Shown: one piece after another, positions 60,780 to 64,000 of the stretch
Numbering within the stretch: position 1 is the stretch's first letter
How the letters are laid out: the number at the start of each line of letters is the position of its first letter
Assembly (NCBI RefSeq): GCF_009931615.1
Contig: NZ_CP046620.1
Span: 186,001 to 250,000, forward strand
Length of the DNA: 64,000 bases
Reading direction: 5' to 3'
Source: Algicella marina
GTDB taxonomy: Bacteria > Pseudomonadota > Alphaproteobacteria > Rhodobacterales > Rhodobacteraceae
Position numbers and translations under genes: made by a program
The notes under the pieces: model-generated
Told to the model about the DNA's origin: nothing
The model's input: only the letters and a program-made list of their open reading frames with translations
Databases searched by the model: none

Positions 60780-61352
60780 ATGAGCCTGTTTCTGCCCGGA
60801 CTGGACCTGCCGGTGCCCGCACTGCCCGCGGGGCTTGTCTACACGCCCGAATTCATCAACTCGACTGAGGAGCGGTGCCTGATGGCAGCGGTGGAACGGG
60901 AGAAGTGGAACCGCGAAATCAGCCGCCCGCGCCAGTCGCATGGCGGGCGCCACGGGCCGTTGCCGGACTGGCTGGCGGCAATCGCCCGCAGACTGGCCGA
61001 CAGCGGCCATATGGAAGAAGTGGCGGACAAGGTCGTGGTCAACGGTTACGCGCCCGGGCAGGGCATCGGCGCGCATGTCGATGACACCGCAAGTTGCGGT
61101 GGAGAGATTGCGATCGTCAGCCTCGGATCCCTGGTCGAGATGGTCTTCGCCGAGGTGGCAGGTGAGCGAAAGGCGGCGCAATTGCTGGAGCCGCGGAGCC
61201 TGCTGATGCTGTCCGGCGCGGCCAGGTATGATTGGAGCCATGCGATTTCGGCGCGCAGGTCCGATCCGGTGGCCGGGATGAGGATGGCGCGGCAATGGCG
61301 GGTTTCGCTGACATTCCGCACCAGCGTGCGGCGAGGGCCGGCAACGGCCTGA
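60780..61352 (+). CDS. AlkB-like 2-oxoglutarate/Fe(II) dioxygenase
   Basis: The 190-residue product from the ATG at 60780 has the iron facial triad His99-x-Asp101 (GAHVDDT) and His154 (WSHAISAR), and the 2-oxoglutarate-binding Arg174 with Arg180 (RVSLTFR). VVNGYAPGQGIGAHVD is the family signature. AlkB homologues oxidatively remove alkyl groups from bases in DNA or RNA; this short form resembles the ALKBH8-like bacterial group. It is divergent from an ImuA-like gene across a LexA box, so damage induction is likely. Confidence 0.9.
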   Translation: MSLFLPGLDLPVPALPAGLVYTPEFINSTEERCLMAAVEREKWNREISRPRQSHGGRHGPLPDWLAAIARRLADSGHMEEVADKVVVNGYAPGQGIGAHVDDTASCGGEIAIVSLGSLVEMVFAEVAGERKAAQLLEPRSLLMLSGAARYDWSHAISARRSDPVAGMRMARQWRVSLTFRTSVRRGPATA

Positions 61353-61364
61353 CGCTGTGACCGT

Positions 61365-62954
61365 TCAGGTGCCGGCGCGCTTGTCGAAGGCGGCAGCAAG
61401 CAGGGTGCGGGTATAGTCCGTCCGCGGATTGTCGAAAATCTCGTCGGCCGGGCCGGCTTCCACAACGTCACCCTGTTTCATCACCATCACCTTGTGGCTG
61501 AGGGCACGGACAACGCGGAGATCGTGGCTGATGAAGAGGTAGGCTAGACCGTGCCTGCGCTGCAGGTCGCGCAGGAGATCGACGATCTGGCCCTGCACAG
61601 TCATATCCAACGCCGATGTCGGCTCATCCAGCACAAGCAGTTTCGGTTCGAGAACCATGGCGCGGGCGATGGCGATGCGCTGGCGCTGCCCACCCGAGAA
61701 CTCATGCGGATAGCGTTCCAGCATCGCCGGGTCGAGACCGACCTCGTGCATCGCCGCGCGTACCCTTTCTCGCGGATTGCCGTGCCGGTGTACCGTCAGC
61801 CCCTCGCCGATGATGTCGGCGATGGTCATGCGCGGAGAGAGCGACCCGAACGGATCCTGAAAGACCATCTGGATCTGGGATCGGAGCGGGCGGAGCTGAC
61901 GGTTCGTCCAGCCCTGTATGTCACGCCCCTCAAAGCGGATCGGGCCCTCCGATGAGATCAGGCGCATGATCGCCAGGGCCAGTGTCGTCTTGCCTGAACC
62001 ACTCTCGCCGACGATACCGATGGTTTCGCCCGCATGGAGGCGCAGGGTTGCAGCATTGACCGCCTTAACGTGGCCGACTGTCTTGCGCATGAAGCCGCGC
62101 TGGATCGGAAACCAGATACGCAGACCGTCGGTGTGAACGACTTCACCGGCGCCGGCAGGCACCGGGGCGGGGCGGCCGCTGGGTTCGGCGGCAAGCAGCA
62201 TTTTCGTGTAGGGATGCTGTGGGTTGTCGAAAATTTCGGCCGTTGGACCCTGCTCGACGATTTCGCCATGCTGCATGACGCAGACCCTGTCCGCGATCTT
62301 GCGGACGATGCCGAGATCATGGGTGATGAAGAGCATCGACATGCTCTCCTTCCGCTTGAGATCGGCCAGCAGTTCGAGAATCTGGGCCTCGATAGTCACG
62401 TCAAGTGCGGTCGTCGGCTCATCGGCCACCAGCAGGTGCGGACCGTTGGCCAGAGCCATGGCAATCATCACACGTTGTCGCTGGCCACCTGAAAGCTGGT
62501 GCGGATAGCTGGAGAGTCGGCTTTCCGCATCGCGGATGCCGACCTGACGCAAGAGGTCAAGGGTTCGTTTGCGGGCGGCAGTGCGGGTTAGGCCCTGATG
62601 CAGTTCAAGGCTTTCGATGATCTGCTTCTCGATGGTCTGGAGCGGGTTGAGCGAGGTCATCGGCTCCTGAAAGATGAAGCTGACGTCGTTGCCGCGGACC
62701 CGCCTCAGGGCGGTATCGCTGGCCGTGACCATCTCTTCGCCGCGATACCGGACCGAACCAGCCACCTCGGCGCCGTCGCCCAGCAGTCGGACGGTGGAGA
62801 GCGCGGTCACCGATTTGCCGGAGCCGCTCTCACCGACCAATGCGACGGTTTCGCCCTCTGCCACTTCGAAACTGACACCCTTGACCGCGTGGGTCGCCTT
62901 GCCGCCCTGCCGAAACGTGATCGAGAGATTGTCGATTTTCAGGATCGGGTTCAC
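61365..62954 (-). CDS. yejF: Peptide ABC transporter ATP-binding protein, tandem ATPase (YejF-like)
   Basis: The 529-residue product holds two complete ABC ATPases. The first has Walker A GESGSGKS at 41-48, signature LSGGQRQR and [12 protein letters not shown]. The second, from about residue 275, has [17 protein letters not shown] and [12 protein letters not shown]. Each ends in the oligopeptide-transporter C-terminal motif ([39 protein letters not shown]). YejF energises the YejABEF peptide importer. It overlaps the permease gene by four bases. Confidence 0.93.
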   Translation of the reverse strand: MNPILKIDNLSITFRQGGKATHAVKGVSFEVAEGETVALVGESGSGKSVTALSTVRLLGDGAEVAGSVRYRGEEMVTASDTALRRVRGNDVSFIFQEPMTSLNPLQTIEKQIIESLELHQGLTRTAARKRTLDLLRQVGIRDAESRLSSYPHQLSGGQRQRVMIAMALANGPHLLVADEPTTALDVTIEAQILELLADLKRKESMSMLFITHDLGIVRKIADRVCVMQHGEIVEQGPTAEIFDNPQHPYTKMLLAAEPSGRPAPVPAGAGEVVHTDGLRIWFPIQRGFMRKTVGHVKAVNAATLRLHAGETIGIVGESGSGKTTLALAIMRLISSEGPIRFEGRDIQGWTNRQLRPLRSQIQMVFQDPFGSLSPRMTIADIIGEGLTVHRHGNPRERVRAAMHEVGLDPAMLERYPHEFSGGQRQRIAIARAMVLEPKLLVLDEPTSALDMTVQGQIVDLLRDLQRRHGLAYLFISHDLRVVRALSHKVMVMKQGDVVEAGPADEIFDNPRTDYTRTLLAAAFDKRAGT

Positions 62955-64000
62955 TTGAAGGTCTTCCGGGGATCAAAGGCATCGCGCACGCCCTCGAAGA
63001 TGAACACGAGTAGGGAGAGCATGATGGCGAACGTGAAGAAGGCGGTGAAGCCAAGCCACGGACGAGTGACGTTGTTTTTGCCCTGAAGGGCGATTTCACC
63101 GAGCGAAGGGTAGGAGGGCGGCAGGCCGAAGCCCAGGAAATCAAGGCCGGACAAGGCACCAATGGCACCGGTGATGATGAACGGCATGAACGTTAGGGTC
63201 GCGACCATCGCGTTGGGCAATACGTGGCGGAACATGATGCGACCGTCGGAGACGCCGAGCGCGCGCGCGGCGCGGACATATTCGAAGTTGCGGGCGCGCA
63301 GGAATTCGGCCCGGACGACGCCGACGAGACCTGTCCAGGAAAAGGCTATGATCAAGGTTGTCAGGATGGTGAAATTCATGGGGATGATCGCGGCGATGAT
63401 GATGATCACGTACAGCGACGGTGTGGAGTTCCAGATTTCGATGATCCGCTGGAAGAAAAGATCCAGCAGACCGCCGAAATAGCCCTGAACCGCACCGGCG
63501 GCGATGCCGATGGCCGAGGCGAAAAAGGTAACGGTGATGGCGAACAGGATCGAAATTCGGAAGCCGTAGATAACGCGGGCGAGAAGGTCGCGCGCCTGAT
63601 CGTCCGTGCCGAGGAGGTGCCGCGCGGAGGGCGGCGCCGGAGCAGGACCGCCAAGGTTCTCGTCAATGGTGCGAAAGTTGTAACGGATGGGCGGCCAGAG
63701 CAGCCAGCCGGCGTCAACCGGTTCGCCGGCATAGGTGCCGGTGGCGGCTTCTTCCATCACCGCTTCAGGATCGTCGAGGCAGTCCTCTATACCGCCGGTT
63801 TTGATGAGGCAGACGACAACCTCGTCCGCATATTCGGCTTCTGTCCGGAACTCGCCGCCATAGGACTCTTCCGAATAGAAACTGACAATCGGAAAGCGCC
63901 AGTCACCGCGGTAACTGGCGATGATCGGCTTGTCGTTGGCGAGCACCTCGGCAATGAGTGAGAGGCCAAAAAGAAGAAGGAAAATCCAGAGCGACCAGAA
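62951..64000 (-). CDS. yejE: Peptide ABC transporter permease (YejE-like), 5' end outside window
   Basis: The frame is open to base 64000; the residues before 63946 form a first membrane helix (WIFLLLFGLSLIAEVLAND), so the gene begins beyond the window. A large periplasmic loop of about 90 residues follows, as in YejE/OppC permeases, then LLGTDDQARDLLARVIYGFRISILFAI. Four to five helices come next, with the EAA loop YVRAARALGVSDGRIMFRHVLPNA. With YejF and the expected YejB and YejA upstream it forms a peptide importer. Confidence 0.92.
   Translation of the reverse strand, partial: FWSLWIFLLLFGLSLIAEVLANDKPIIASYRGDWRFPIVSFYSEESYGGEFRTEAEYADEVVVCLIKTGGIEDCLDDPEAVMEEAATGTYAGEPVDAGWLLWPPIRYNFRTIDENLGGPAPAPPSARHLLGTDDQARDLLARVIYGFRISILFAITVTFFASAIGIAAGAVQGYFGGLLDLFFQRIIEIWNSTPSLYVIIIIAAIIPMNFTILTTLIIAFSWTGLVGVVRAEFLRARNFEYVRAARALGVSDGRIMFRHVLPNAMVATLTFMPFIITGAIGALSGLDFLGFGLPPSYPSLGEIALQGKNNVTRPWLGFTAFFTFAIMLSLLVFIFEGVRDAFDPRKTFK

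Overview
The window is a GC-rich chromosomal segment of an alphaproteobacterium, most likely of the Rhodobacterales. The evidence is the set of housekeeping genes (parC, rpoD, dnaG, an RpoH sigma factor, nrdR-ribD, ribE-ribB-ribH-nusB), small families typical of that order (DUF6428, DUF6476), and a LexA box of the alphaproteobacterial form GTTC-N7-GTTC. There is no plasmid replication gene, insertion sequence, CRISPR array, tRNA or rRNA that I can support. Both ends cut a gene: a large envelope protein at base 1 and a YejE-type permease at base 64000.

Region by region. Bases 1-8440 hold a little-characterised envelope cluster: a giant protein with an LprI-like domain, two paralogous small exported proteins, a secreted trypsin-like protease on the opposite strand, an exported protein and a membrane protein. 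Bases 8508-17803 are catabolic: intradiol dioxygenase subunits (pcaH, pcaG), a RidA protein, then a tightly coupled run of eight genes. That run is an ABC importer (three genes), a cytosine-deaminase-like amidohydrolase, an FAD oxidase, two flavodoxin-fold reductases and a creatininase-type amidohydrolase. It looks like an uptake and degradation route for a cyclic nitrogen compound. Bases 18006-22601 hold an SDR oxidoreductase, a cysteine-tailed DUF6428 protein with a palindromic operator, parC and the end of the next operon.

Bases 21873-28866, read leftwards, form the MoxR / DUF58 / DUF4129-like / DUF4350-like / SpoIIM / RDD membrane operon. Bases 28952-38049 are the riboflavin-nusB-nrdR block, with three capsule (Kps-type) genes of opposite orientation lying between ribD and ribE. 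Bases 38225-49406 hold small conserved genes, rpoD, dnaG, a base-composition-deviant HNH endonuclease gene, an RluA-family synthase and rpoH. Bases 49925-56161 are miscellaneous envelope, protease, nuclease, co-chaperone and acetyltransferase genes. Bases 56232-59849 are a fused 5-oxoprolinase. Bases 60113-61352 are a divergent SOS-type DNA repair pair (ImuA-like and AlkB-like) sharing a LexA box. The window ends in a Yej-type peptide ABC importer.

Many neighbours overlap by 1-4 bases (ATGA or TGATG junctions), so translational coupling is the main sign of operon structure. Two divergent gene pairs appear to share a single CATG for both start codons. The best candidates for something undescribed are the catabolic run at 10477-17803, the envelope cluster at 1-8440, and the palindrome-controlled DUF6428 gene.
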